Below, one piece after another: positions 7,457 through 15,874 of a DNA stretch of 64,000 nt. This DNA comes from Halapricum salinum (lineage in GTDB: Archaea > Halobacteriota > Halobacteria > Halobacteriales > Haloarculaceae), in assembly GCF_004799665.1 (NCBI RefSeq), contig NZ_CP031310.1:3278887-3342886 (forward strand), written 5' to 3'. The notes beneath the pieces are model-generated. The model saw only the letters and a list, made by a program, of their open reading frames with translations, was not told where the DNA came from and did not search any database. Position 1 is the stretch's first letter, and the number at the start of each line of letters is the position of its first letter. The translations under genes were made by a program, and so were the position numbers.

Positions 7457-8752
7457 ATGCCCGACGCCTCCCGCACCGTCCTGAAGTATTATCTCTATCG
7501 CGCCACAGCCGGACCGGCGTTCACCTACCCCATCTATACGCTATTCCTGCTACTGAACGGGCTGGATTTCGCTGCGATCGGGGTCATCGGCGCGGTCCAG
7601 TCGGTCATCGTCGTCGGCGGTGAGATCCCGACCGGCTACGTCGGCGACCGGATCGGCCGGCGGAACAGCCTCGCCGTCGCGGCAGTCCTGTTTCTGGTCT
7701 CGAACGCGGGCTACCTGTTCGCGACCGACATCTGGGGCTTTCTGTTCGTGTTCGGGACGCTGTCGTTCGGCCAGACGTTCGTCTCCGGCAGCGGGAGCGC
7801 CTGGCTCTACGACACCCTCGAAGAGCACGACATGGAAGACGAGTTCACCCGCGTCAGCGGGCGAGCCAGCGCGATCAACAAGGTCGTGATGGCGGTGACG
7901 ATGATCGCAGGGGGCCTGCTGTACGTCGTCGATCCGTTCTTTCCGTTCTACGCGGCCGTCGCGTTCAGCCTGCTCAATATCGGGTTCGTCCTCGTCCTGC
8001 CGAAGAACGCCGCCTACGCAGACGACCGGGGGAGTGAAGACGACGAGGGTGGGCCGCTGTCGATCGTCGAGGCGTTGCCGACGATCCGCGAACGGATTAC
8101 CTCGCGAGAGCTGCGGTGGTTCGTGGTCTACCTCTCGCTGTTCTGGGGCGCACTGATGACCGCGGACATGTACCTCCAGCCGGTGATCGATCGGACCCTC
8201 GAACAGTCAGTCGGGCCAGCGCTGGCTGCGTACGGTGTCGCAGTACCCGCGACGCTGGGCTTCTTCTACGCTTCGTTCATGGTCGTTTCCGCAATCGCCA
8301 GTGACCACGCCGCCGACATCGAGTCGTGGCTGGGCGTCCAGAAGGCCATGCTGTTGCTCCCGCTCGGGATCGCCGTCTTCTATCTCGTTCCGGTGCTCGT
8401 TCCGGTCGCCGTCTTCCCGATGTTCTTCGTCATGAAGGGTTCGAACAGTCTGATATTCCCCATCTCCAGTCGCTACATCAACGAACACGTCGAATCGGTC
8501 GGTCGGGCGACGGTCATCTCCGCTATCGCGATGATCAGGGCCGTCGCAGGCGTCCCGTTCCGGGTCAGTAGCGGCCTGTTCGCGGATCTGTTCACACCGC
8601 TCGCGGCCATCGCGGCGCTGGGCGTGTGTTTCATCGTCGGCGCGCTCGCGCTGTACACGTTCGTGCCGCCGATCCGGGACGTGGACGTCCCCGAGTCGCT
8701 CGGTCCCGAGCCGGCGGGGGCGGGCGACGCGAGTACGGAGGCGACCGACTAG
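7457..8752 (+). CDS. Major facilitator superfamily transporter
   Basis: This 431-residue permease has about 12 membrane segments. The MFS loop 2-3 motif is present as GYVGDRIGRRNSL (about residues 62-74). The central cytoplasmic loop is acidic (ADDRGSEDDEGG, about 190-201), which is usual in haloarchaea. It begins 48 bases after the GNAT pair, so an acetylate-and-export arrangement is conceivable but unproven. Its TAG stop shares a CTAG with the convergent downstream gene. Substrate unknown. Confidence 0.88.
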   Translation: MPDASRTVLKYYLYRATAGPAFTYPIYTLFLLLNGLDFAAIGVIGAVQSVIVVGGEIPTGYVGDRIGRRNSLAVAAVLFLVSNAGYLFATDIWGFLFVFGTLSFGQTFVSGSGSAWLYDTLEEHDMEDEFTRVSGRASAINKVVMAVTMIAGGLLYVVDPFFPFYAAVAFSLLNIGFVLVLPKNAAYADDRGSEDDEGGPLSIVEALPTIRERITSRELRWFVVYLSLFWGALMTADMYLQPVIDRTLEQSVGPALAAYGVAVPATLGFFYASFMVVSAIASDHAADIESWLGVQKAMLLLPLGIAVFYLVPVLVPVAVFPMFFVMKGSNSLIFPISSRYINEHVESVGRATVISAIAMIRAVAGVPFRVSSGLFADLFTPLAAIAALGVCFIVGALALYTFVPPIRDVDVPESLGPEPAGAGDASTEATD

Positions 8753-9942
8753 CGGTCGCCGTAGCGCTCTGCGAACAGGCCGAGTAACAGTCCCGCGTGG
8801 ACGACGCCGCCGACGAGCGCGAGGGCTGCACCACCAGTGGCGAGCGCGGCAACGTCGGCGAGCAAGCCCCCGACCTGCGCGAGCAGTCCCAGTGACAGTA
8901 GCGTGATTGCCACCCCTGCTGTCCGATTTCCAGCACCGGGGAACGTCCCGACTGCAGGCGGGTAGAACTGATAGGAGACGCCGACGATCGTCAGGCCGAG
9001 AAGGCCCACCAAATTGACGCGGAAGTGCGCGATTGCGACCCCGGCAGGCGGGACGCCGACGGCCATCCAGAGCCCGAGTCCGACGCCAAGTAGACCAAAG
9101 AGCGCGCCAGCGAGCACGCCGTAGAAACCGACGCGCTCGCGCGGCGACCGGACGAACAAGACGAGATAGCTCACGGCGAAGCCGGCGACTGCGATGGCCT
9201 GCAATCCGGCGCCGGCGTGCAGTAGCGGCCCGGAGGGGAGGCCGGCAGCGACACAGATCGGGGCGAGTGCGCCGGCGACGAGGACGATCGGGACCAGGGG
9301 CCGTGGCGGGTCGGCGACGAGAAATCGCGGGAGGAGTCGAAATCCGATGGCGAACACGAGTAGCGCGCCGGTCCCGGCCGCAAGGAGGTGGCTCGCCCGC
9401 GGCGGATAGCCGTCGAAGACGAGTGGGAGGGCGCTCGCACTCGCCAGTGTGGCGTAGCTCCCGAGCGCGAGATACAGGAACGCGAGCGGGACGAACGCGT
9501 TGGCGAGCCTGTCGACGGACCGGCGGTCGGCCTTGGCCTCACCGGTGGCCGTTGCCGCGCCCGTGAGATTGCCCCGAAGCGTCCAGCCGAGCGTCGTGAG
9601 AAAGACTGCGACGCCGAGAACCCACGAGGTTGCGCCGGCCTGGCCGATCCAGTGGACGTCGACGAATCGCACCCCGTCGAGCGCGAGCAGTGCAGTCCCC
9701 GCGAGGGTGAACGGAAACTGGACGAGCGGGGCACAGGCGAACGCGACTTCGCGGTCGAAATAGGCGGGCAGGAGCGAGTAGGCCTTCCCGAAGACGGTGT
9801 GGAGGACGAAGCCGAACAGGAGCGCGACCACGACGGTCCGGCGCGGAAGCTCGGCCAGCACGGCGGCGAGCCCGACGACGAGCCAGCACGCGCCGGCGGC
9901 GACGAACGCCCGACTCCCGCGGGAGACAGTTTCGGCAGTCAC
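8749..9942 (-). CDS. Polytopic membrane protein, possibly NnrS/heme-copper-like
   Basis: This protein of 397 residues starts at GTG 9942 and has 11-12 predicted membrane spans. In-membrane His residues occur at FVLHTVFGKAYSLLP, ASHLLAAGTG, VAIAHFRVNLVGLLG and VVHAGLLLG, which recall the heme-binding NnrS/cbb3-like proteins that accompany denitrification genes. Similarity to the gene at 4545 is in architecture rather than clear sequence. A pre-start region with GAACACC has only one half of the CGAAC motif. Function inferred from context only. Confidence 0.6.
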   Translation of the reverse strand: MTAETVSRGSRAFVAAGACWLVVGLAAVLAELPRRTVVVALLFGFVLHTVFGKAYSLLPAYFDREVAFACAPLVQFPFTLAGTALLALDGVRFVDVHWIGQAGATSWVLGVAVFLTTLGWTLRGNLTGAATATGEAKADRRSVDRLANAFVPLAFLYLALGSYATLASASALPLVFDGYPPRASHLLAAGTGALLVFAIGFRLLPRFLVADPPRPLVPIVLVAGALAPICVAAGLPSGPLLHAGAGLQAIAVAGFAVSYLVLFVRSPRERVGFYGVLAGALFGLLGVGLGLWMAVGVPPAGVAIAHFRVNLVGLLGLTIVGVSYQFYPPAVGTFPGAGNRTAGVAITLLSLGLLAQVGGLLADVAALATGGAALALVGGVVHAGLLLGLFAERYGDR

Positions 9943-10057
9943 GACGGCCGTATTCGGCGGCCACCCTCTTCAGGGTGGTCCCGAACACCATCCGCTAGCG
10001 GCAGAACGCGCACGTTGGCCAACCTCTTAGTGGTCGAGGGCCGACCGTTCAGTTGCT

Positions 10058-10477
10058 ATGCCAACACGAAATGCGGAAGCGACCTGGCGCGGCAATCTCA
10101 AAGAGGGAAGCGGCGATCTCGCCGTCGGTAGCGGCGCGTTCGAGGGCCCCTACTCGTTCATGTCCCGCTTCGAGGACGGCGACGCCACCAACCCCGAGGA
10201 ACTGATCGGCGCGGCCCACGCCGGCTGTTTCGCGATGGCGCTGGGCAACGCGCTCGACGAGAACGGCTTCGAAGCCGACGAACTCCACGTCGAGGCTGAA
10301 GTCCACCTCGACCCCGAGGCTCTGGAGATCGACTGGATCCAGCTGACCCTCGAAGGCAACGTACCTGACATCGACGAGGAGACGTTCCTCGAAATCGCCA
10401 ACGAAGCGAAGGCGGGCTGCCCGGTGTCGAAGGTCCTGGCCGGCGCGGAGATCCGGCTGGACGCGACGCTCGTCTGA
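10058..10477 (+). CDS. OsmC-family peroxiredoxin
   Basis: This 139-residue protein has the two redox cysteines expected of OsmC/Ohr: one in AAHAGCFAMAL (about residue 55) and one in AKAGCPVSKVL (about residue 119). Members reduce organic hydroperoxides with thiol or lipoyl donors in the cytoplasm. Length and motif spacing are normal. It stands alone, on the opposite strand to the membrane protein before it. A role in protecting against nitrosative or oxidative stress from the neighbouring respiratory genes is conjecture. Confidence 0.92.
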   Translation: MPTRNAEATWRGNLKEGSGDLAVGSGAFEGPYSFMSRFEDGDATNPEELIGAAHAGCFAMALGNALDENGFEADELHVEAEVHLDPEALEIDWIQLTLEGNVPDIDEETFLEIANEAKAGCPVSKVLAGAEIRLDATLV

Positions 10478-10540
10478 GCAGAGCCACCGACTCGTTTTTC
10501 CACCTGTCGTGTGATCGCTCCCAGCCGACGAAAAGAGACC

Positions 10541-10552
10541 CGAACATGTAGG
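10541..10552. promoter_or_regulatory. Partial CGAAC-type site upstream of the CGCGG protein/radical-SAM pair
   Basis: CGAACATGTAGG, preceded by CC, matches the first nine positions of the perfect palindrome CGAACATGTTCG found at 14652 and lies 39 bases before ATG 10591. Position and left half agree with the other candidate sites, but the right half is degenerate. Confidence 0.3.
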
Positions 10553-10590
10553 GGGCCGAGCAGAGGGTTGCGGGGGTCCAATACTCGCCT

Positions 10591-10920
10591 ATGAGCGACG
10601 CCGAGCACGACCACGACGCCGCGCCCGTGACTGACCGGGTCCACGACAACTCCTGGTCCGCGAATCTCGAACAGCCAGAACACGCAGACGACCCCGATCT
10701 CGTCGTGGCCCAGGCGGTCGAAGCCATCGAACACACGACCGCCGGCAATCACGTCAATCTCGTCACGCACGGCGACCTGGGCCATCCCGAGACGTTCCTC
10801 TACGACGCCATCGAGAGGCGTAGCGAAGGCGTCACGCTGGAGTACGTCGAGCAGTGTGGGTGCGGTGGTCACGTCGTCCGGGCACACGTCGGAGACGACG
10901 AACATGCTGTGGAGGAGTGA
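10591..10920 (+). CDS. Small conserved protein with CGCGGHV motif, partner of the radical-SAM enzyme
   Basis: This 109-residue protein has a His/Asp-rich N-terminus (SDAEHDHDAAPVTD) and a C-terminal cysteine cluster in EQCGCGGHVVRAHVGDD (about residues 87-103). Its stop is two bases before the ATG of a SPASM radical-SAM gene, so the two are co-transcribed and probably co-translated. I know no characterised family with certainty. The cysteine pair could bind a metal or cluster, or be a peptide substrate or carrier for the radical-SAM enzyme, but the length and folded central part argue against a simple RiPP precursor. Confidence 0.7.
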   Translation: MSDAEHDHDAAPVTDRVHDNSWSANLEQPEHADDPDLVVAQAVEAIEHTTAGNHVNLVTHGDLGHPETFLYDAIERRSEGVTLEYVEQCGCGGHVVRAHVGDDEHAVEE

Positions 10921-10922
10921 AC

Positions 10923-12032
10923 ATGCGGCCGGGAGACATCGACACCGACGAGCGACCGTTCGTCCTCATCTGGGAGCTCACCCAGGCCTGTGATCTCGAA
11001 TGCGATCACTGCCGGGCCGACGCCGAACCACAGCGCCACCCGCGCGAACTCTCGACCGAAGAGGGCAAGCGACTGCTCGATCAGGCCGCCGAATTCGGCG
11101 CGGGCCAACTGGTCGTGCTCTCGGGCGGCGACCCGCTCAAGCGCGATGACGCCGTGGAGCTAGTCGAGTACGGGACCGACCAGGGCCTCCGGATGACGAT
11201 GACGCCAAGCGGGACGAACTCCTTGACACCCGAGAAGATCCAGGACCTCGCCGACGCCGGTCTCAAGCGGCTCGCCGTCTCCATCGACGGCGAGGACGCG
11301 ACGTCGCACGACGACTTCCGGGGCGAGGACGGCAGTTTCGAACAGACTGTGGCAGCCGCTCGTGCGGCCCGCGAGGCCGGCCTCCCCCTGCAGATCAACA
11401 CCACCGTCTGCCAGTCCACAGTGGAGGACCTGGCGGGGATCCGTGAGTTGACCGCAGATCTCGGGGCCGTGCTGTGGAGCGTCTTCTTCCTCGTGCCGAT
11501 CGGTCGCGGGCGGATCCTCGATCCCATCTCACCCGAGCGCGCCGAGGACGTCATGGCGTGGTTGCTGGACGTCGCCGACGAGGAGCGATTCGGCGTGAAG
11601 ACCACCGAAGCCCCGCACTACCGCCGGGTCGCCCTCCAGCAGAAAATCGAGTCCGCGACAGGGGCGAAACCGAACGATGAGATCGGCCGCCGAACTGGAA
11701 TTCGCGCGGGCGACGGCTTCGCGTTCGTGAGCCACACCGGCGAGGTCTATCCATCGGGGTTCCTCCCTCACTCGGCGGGCGACGTCCGCGAGCGCAGTAT
11801 CGTCGATATCTATCGCGGTTCGCGGCTGTTCGAACAGTTGCGCGCCGAGGACAACCTGAAAGGCAAGTGCGGGGCCTGTGAGTTCCGGCAGGTCTGTGGC
11901 GGCAGTCGCTCGCGGGCCTACGCTTACACTGGAGATCCACTGAAGAGTGACCCACTCTGTGCGTACGTGCCTGAGGGGTACGACGGCTCGATGCCCGCCG
12001 AGGAATTCGAGGTTCCCGAGTCCGCGGACTAG
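10923..12032 (+). CDS. TIGR04053-like radical SAM/SPASM enzyme
   Basis: This 369-residue protein starts at ATG 10923. The radical-SAM cluster box is CDLECDHC (CxxxCxxC, about residues 19-26), followed by VVLSGGDPL as the GGD SAM contact. The C-terminus holds a SPASM-type cysteine set: CGACEFRQVCGGSRSRAYAY and a later Cys in DPLCAYVPEG. The closest family I can name is TIGR04053, related to the heme-maturation enzymes AhbC/AhbD. It follows the CGCGG protein directly. Heme d1/heme modification would suit a denitrification locus; peptide modification is the alternative. Its stop overlaps the convergent kinase gene in a CTAG. Confidence 0.85.
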   Translation: MRPGDIDTDERPFVLIWELTQACDLECDHCRADAEPQRHPRELSTEEGKRLLDQAAEFGAGQLVVLSGGDPLKRDDAVELVEYGTDQGLRMTMTPSGTNSLTPEKIQDLADAGLKRLAVSIDGEDATSHDDFRGEDGSFEQTVAAARAAREAGLPLQINTTVCQSTVEDLAGIRELTADLGAVLWSVFFLVPIGRGRILDPISPERAEDVMAWLLDVADEERFGVKTTEAPHYRRVALQQKIESATGAKPNDEIGRRTGIRAGDGFAFVSHTGEVYPSGFLPHSAGDVRERSIVDIYRGSRLFEQLRAEDNLKGKCGACEFRQVCGGSRSRAYAYTGDPLKSDPLCAYVPEGYDGSMPAEEFEVPESAD

Positions 12033-13786
12033 CTGTCGAGTCGGTCCACGTCGGTGATCTCGAAGCGCGCACCCGTCTCCGTCTCGCAGAGTTCGACCGT
12101 CCAGCCGTGGGCCTCGGTGATCTCACGGACGACGTTCAGCCCGAAGCCAGTCGCCGTCGGCTCGGTGGAGTAACCGGGTTCGAAGACGTGCTCGCTGTGT
12201 CTGGAATCGATACCGGGGCCGTCGTCGGCGACGAAGAAGCCGTCGTCGAGACAGCCGACAGTGATGGTATCGCCGCCGTGTTCGATCGTGTTCTCGAAGA
12301 GGTGATCGAGCAAGCGGTGGAGTCGGGCACGGTTGGCGGCCAACCTGCAGTCGCCGTCGACTGTCAGCGTGACTGCCTCCGTATCGCGTTGCTCCAGTAC
12401 GTCCGTTGCAACAGCCTGCAGGGAGATCGAAGTCGTCTCGGTCACCAGCGGCTCCGATCGAGCCACCGAGAGTACGTCGTCGACGATGGCCTCGATCCGG
12501 TTCAGCGCGCGCTCGACCAGTTCGGAATCGTGGGCCTCTCCGTGGTCGAGTTGCCCCCGAATCACCTGCACCGGATTGCGGAGGTCGTGGGCTAATACAC
12601 GGGTAAACTGCTCGATGCGGTCGTTCTGCCGTTTGAGACGCCGTTCGCGCTCTTTCAGATCGGTGACGTCGGTGAGCACACTGACGATCCGAGAGGGAGT
12701 GCCACTCTCGTCGTCAAGCGCGGCCGCCGATAGCTGTAGGTCGAGCCACCGGCCGTCCCGCCGCTGTCGGCGCACTTCGCGTGGGCCGATCGATCCATCT
12801 TCGAGGACGGACGCGACAATTGCTTCGAACTCATCGCGGGTCTCCTCGCTCACGTACGGCGGGTAGGGTTCGCGGATCGCCTCGTCGGCCGTCCAGCCAA
12901 ACAGCTCGCCTGCCGCGGGGTTCCAGAACTGGACCGTCCCCGTCGTGTCGTGGACGACGATCGCCGCGGGCGAGGTCTGGACGATCGTACTCAGCAGCTG
13001 TGTCGTCGCCTGCAACTCCTCTTCGCGCTGTTTTCGGTCGGTGATGTCGATCGCCAGCCCCGCGACGCCGACGATCTCGTCGCTGTCGATCCACGGGACC
13101 TTCGAGACGAGAAACCAGCCGTCTTCGACCGGACAGAACGCCGCTTCGTTGCGGATCGTCTCACCGTCTTCGAGCACTCGCCGGAAGGACTCCTGACCGC
13201 GATCACCCGCTTCACGCTCGGGCCAGATCTCGACGTCGGTCCGCCCGAGCAACCGCGACGGATCGTAGCGTGCCGAACTCGCTCGGACGTACTGTTTGGA
13301 CCGATCTTTCGCGAAGACGTGGACCGGTAGGCGATCGAGCATCGTCTCCAGCAGGCTGGCGTCCTGTCTATCCGCGACGCGCTGGCGATAGCGGCGTGCG
13401 TCGTTCAGGACCGTCTCACGGACGCTGTCGTCGTCGAGCCGAGCCGGAGTCAGTATGCTATCGACTCCCGCCTCGAGCACCGCTGTTGGCTCGTATGTGT
13501 CGGCCTGCGACGTCCAGAGTACGACCGGCAACTCGGGGTCGTGAGCGTCGATCTGTGCGGCGATCTGGAGTGGGGCCACATCCTGAGCGGTGTCGTCGAG
13601 CAGCACACACTCCGGGCCCAGGTCGTCGCCGTCGACAGCACGGAGCAGTGCCGTGGCGTCGGTGTAGATGGTAGTACGACACCGTTCATCGTCGAGCAGC
13701 TCCGAGAACCGTCGAACCGCTGCCGTGGCGGCCGGTTCACTCGACCGTGGATCGTCCGCTGGTTCCGCTCCGACGCTGGCGACCAC
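12029..13786 (-). CDS. PAS-domain sensor histidine kinase with N-terminal receiver-like domain
   Basis: This 585-residue protein starts at a GTG. Its domains in order are a degenerate receiver-like region (1-130, with LLDDTAQ), PAS 1 (about 145-250, ending VGVAGLAIDITDRKQ), PAS 2 (about 262-380, PAAIVVHDTTGTVQFWN), a HisKA dimerisation helix with phospho-acceptor His in RVLAHDLRNPVQVI, and a HATPase domain with N-box LFENTIEHGG, G1 ADDGPGI and G2 TGFGLNVV. There is no transmembrane segment, so it is a cytoplasmic sensor. No response regulator is adjacent. The input signal is unknown; its position inside the respiratory locus suggests redox or oxygen. Confidence 0.92.
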   Translation of the reverse strand: MVASVGAEPADDPRSSEPAATAAVRRFSELLDDERCRTTIYTDATALLRAVDGDDLGPECVLLDDTAQDVAPLQIAAQIDAHDPELPVVLWTSQADTYEPTAVLEAGVDSILTPARLDDDSVRETVLNDARRYRQRVADRQDASLLETMLDRLPVHVFAKDRSKQYVRASSARYDPSRLLGRTDVEIWPEREAGDRGQESFRRVLEDGETIRNEAAFCPVEDGWFLVSKVPWIDSDEIVGVAGLAIDITDRKQREEELQATTQLLSTIVQTSPAAIVVHDTTGTVQFWNPAAGELFGWTADEAIREPYPPYVSEETRDEFEAIVASVLEDGSIGPREVRRQRRDGRWLDLQLSAAALDDESGTPSRIVSVLTDVTDLKERERRLKRQNDRIEQFTRVLAHDLRNPVQVIRGQLDHGEAHDSELVERALNRIEAIVDDVLSVARSEPLVTETTSISLQAVATDVLEQRDTEAVTLTVDGDCRLAANRARLHRLLDHLFENTIEHGGDTITVGCLDDGFFVADDGPGIDSRHSEHVFEPGYSTEPTATGFGLNVVREITEAHGWTVELCETETGARFEITDVDRLDS

Positions 13787-13910
13787 GATCGGCGCTCCCT
13801 CCCTGGGGGGTGGGGGGTGAGGGCCATCCAGCGGAGTTACAGGCGGGTGTGTGATAAATATACCTGCGAATGTCAGTGATCGTAACGGTACGTGGCGGTG
13901 ACGAGTGTGG

Positions 13911-14321
13911 TTAGGCGAGCGCCTCGTCGAGGTAGTCGAACTGCCCCTCGATCTCTTTGCGCCGCTGGCGCTTGATCACCGTCGCGTCGAGGATCGATCC
14001 GCCGGGAACGTCGAGTGCGAATTCGGTCCGGACGGTCACCTCGGCCCCGTCGTCTTCGTCCGTCACCGTATACCTCGTGATCATCGATTCGAAGATGCCC
14101 TCGGCCTGCTCGTAGGTGAGGACCGCGTCGGGCTCGTCGAGGATCCGCAGTGACAGCGAGATCTTGAGCAGACCGACGGCTTTGGCGATTGCCAGACGGT
14201 CGCCGTCCAGTTGCACTTCGTCGAAGCCCGCCGCTCGCATGAACGGCTCGACATCGGCGATCGCATCCCTAACTGCAGACGGCGGTGCGTCGACGACGTG
14301 ACTGAGTGTGATGGATTCCAT
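13911..14321 (-). CDS. SRPBCC (START-like) family protein
   Basis: This 136-residue protein begins at ATG 14321 (MESITLSHVVDAPPSAVRDA); the longer upstream extension is low-complexity basic shadow sequence. The opening beta strand followed by a DAPPSAVRDAI helix and the alternating strands (AVLTYEQAEGIF, DGAEVTVRTEFALDVPGGS) are typical of SRPBCC hydrophobic-ligand proteins. It lies 25 bases downstream of the DUF2249 gene on the same strand and is probably co-transcribed with it from the operator region at 14.6 kb. Ligand unknown. Confidence 0.8.
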   Translation of the reverse strand: MESITLSHVVDAPPSAVRDAIADVEPFMRAAGFDEVQLDGDRLAIAKAVGLLKISLSLRILDEPDAVLTYEQAEGIFESMITRYTVTDEDDGAEVTVRTEFALDVPGGSILDATVIKRQRRKEIEGQFDYLDEALA

Positions 14322-14346
14322 AGTGAGAACGGGAAGCCCCGGGACG

Positions 14347-14580
14347 TTATTCCTTGGGCAGTTCCGCGACGAACGTCTGCTCGTCGCGCTGTTCGACGGT
14401 ATACTCCTCGGCGTCGAAGGACTCGACTTCGGCCTTGAATTCGTAGTACAACGGCGTCGGTTCGTGATCGTTGACGATCGTGAGACACTCACCACTATCG
14501 AGGTCCTCGAAAGCGGCTTGGATCTTCGGGTGTCGTTGCGGCGGCGGGACGTCACGCAGGTCGAGTCTGGTCTCTGCCAT
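14347..14580 (-). CDS. DUF2249 domain protein
   Basis: This single-domain 77-residue protein starts at ATG 14580. The sequence LDLRDVPPPQRHPKIQAAFE and the motif CLTIVNDHEPTPLYYEF are diagnostic of DUF2249, a small TusA-like fold found in haloarchaeal and bacterial NO/denitrification gene clusters. It is transcribed divergently from the Bat/NarO-like regulator, with three CGAAC-N2-GTTCG palindromes between them. A second DUF2249 copy is fused to the ATPase remnant at 2.4-3.2 kb, linking the two ends of this locus. Biochemical role unknown. Confidence 0.88.
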   Translation of the reverse strand: MAETRLDLRDVPPPQRHPKIQAAFEDLDSGECLTIVNDHEPTPLYYEFKAEVESFDAEEYTVEQRDEQTFVAELPKE

Positions 14581-14618
14581 CGTCGACGCTTCGAGGTGCC
14601 ACCTGGTGTGTGTTTGCC

Positions 14619-14700
14619 CGAACGTGTTCGCCTCTCGGCCAGAAGGGTGTTCGAACATGTTCGGGAAAATCATAGGGCTGATCAATCCCGAACACGTTCG
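14619..14700. promoter_or_regulatory. Array of three CGAAC-N2-GTTCG palindromes (operator region)
   Basis: Sites are CGAACGTGTTCG at 14619-14630, CGAACATGTTCG at 14652-14663 (a perfect 12-base palindrome) and CGAACACGTTCG at 14689-14700. Starts are 33 and 37 bases apart, roughly three helical turns, so all three face nearly the same side of the DNA. They fill the space between the divergent DUF2249 gene (start 14580) and the regulator (start 14710). The last site ends nine bases before the regulator ATG, which suggests autoregulation. Confidence 0.75.
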
Positions 14701-14709
14701 ACAGGAACG

Positions 14710-15357
14710 ATGCCCCGGGCGAAACTGACCTTGACGGTTCCAGAGGAGGTGTGGATCGGCAAACTCACGCGCCAGCACCCTGAAGCGACGATACGGGTGC
14801 TGGCCGCGCTGTCGAACGATGCCGACAGTGGTGTCGGCCTCGCGGAGGTGATCGCGGCGGACCTGCCGAGTGTGCTCACGGAGATGAGCGAGTACGAGGC
14901 GGTGACCCAGATCGATCTTTTGCAGCGCGACGGCGACGAGGCGTTGGTGCAGTTCCAGACGTCCATGCCGTTGCTCCTGTTTCCGGCACGGGACTCGGGG
15001 ATCCCCCTGGAGATGCCGTTCGAGATAAGCGACGGGCAGGCAGTCTGGGAGGTGACCGCCCCACAGGAACGGCTATCGGCACTGGGCGAGCAACTGGAGG
15101 TGTTCGATATCTCGTTCACCGTCGATTACATTCAGCAACACGTCGCCGAGGAACCGCTGTTGACCGAGCGACAGCGACGACTCGTCGTGGAGGCGACCGA
15201 CGCGGGCTACTACGATACCCCGCGAGAGTGTTCGCTCACGGACGTCGCCGAGCAACTCGACATCGCGAAATCGACCGCGAGCGAGACGTTACACAGGGCC
15301 GAAGAGAAGATCGTCAAGCAGTATGTCGAGCAGCTTCCCGACACCGACACGGCGTGA
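14710..15357 (+). CDS. Bat-type HTH regulator (HTH_10), NarO/DmsR-like
   Basis: This 215-residue protein has an N-terminal sensory-type beta domain (MPRAKLTLTVPEEVWIGKLT) and a C-terminal HTH_10 DNA-binding domain (LTERQRRLVVEATDAGYY, then LTDVAEQLDIAKSTASETLH, about residues 155-198). This architecture is that of bacterioopsin-activator-like regulators; NarO and DmsR, which control denitrification and DMSO respiration in haloarchaea, belong to it. The cysteine-rich N-terminus reported for some of these is not seen: the only Cys is in the HTH domain (PRECSL), so direct Fe-S sensing is doubtful. Likely binds the adjacent palindromes. Confidence 0.8.
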   Translation: MPRAKLTLTVPEEVWIGKLTRQHPEATIRVLAALSNDADSGVGLAEVIAADLPSVLTEMSEYEAVTQIDLLQRDGDEALVQFQTSMPLLLFPARDSGIPLEMPFEISDGQAVWEVTAPQERLSALGEQLEVFDISFTVDYIQQHVAEEPLLTERQRRLVVEATDAGYYDTPRECSLTDVAEQLDIAKSTASETLHRAEEKIVKQYVEQLPDTDTA

Positions 15358-15382
15358 CCGTTGAGCATGGGTACCGCCCGGC

Positions 15383-15802
15383 TCAGGTAAAGATCGGCAG
15401 GCCGACGTGGCGCATCCGCTGGAGGACGTAGATGGGGACGGCGATAAACGCGCCGACGACGGGGATGACGTGAACGGCCGTATATAGCATCCAGTGGGGC
15501 GACCAGTCGGCATCGACCGATTCGAGATACCGGGCGTCGAAGTAGTACCCGATGAGCGACCCGACCCACGCTACGACGACGAGGACGGCGATCAGTCGCA
15601 GGAGCCAGTTGACCGCGAACCGGACGATCCACTCGACGCCGAAGTAGTCCCAGACCGGACTGAACCCTGCGTAGAAGGTGAGGATCATCGGGACGACGAA
15701 GAAGACAGCCACCAGAAACGCCATGTGGTGTTTCCACCAGTCGTACTCGACGAGGGGTTTCGAGACTAGCCCGCCCGTGAGATCGGAGATAGACGTCGCC
15801 AT
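15383..15802 (-). CDS. Hypothetical four-helix membrane protein
   Basis: This 139-residue protein has hydrophobic segments at about 28-48 (MAFLVAVFFVVPMILTFYAG), 62-84, 106-122 and 124-130 region. The N-terminus is short and the loop YYFDARYLESVDADWSPHW is polar. It is convergent with the Bat-type regulator and separated from it by 25 bases. I do not recognise a family. Topology and haloarchaeal codon use support it as a real gene. Confidence 0.65.
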   Translation of the reverse strand: MATSISDLTGGLVSKPLVEYDWWKHHMAFLVAVFFVVPMILTFYAGFSPVWDYFGVEWIVRFAVNWLLRLIAVLVVVAWVGSLIGYYFDARYLESVDADWSPHWMLYTAVHVIPVVGAFIAVPIYVLQRMRHVGLPIFT

Positions 15803-15874
15803 CCGTCTACCGCCACGAATGGAGTCTGTACGATTAAAACTCGCGATCCCGTCGTCGCGGCCAGGATACTGAGT

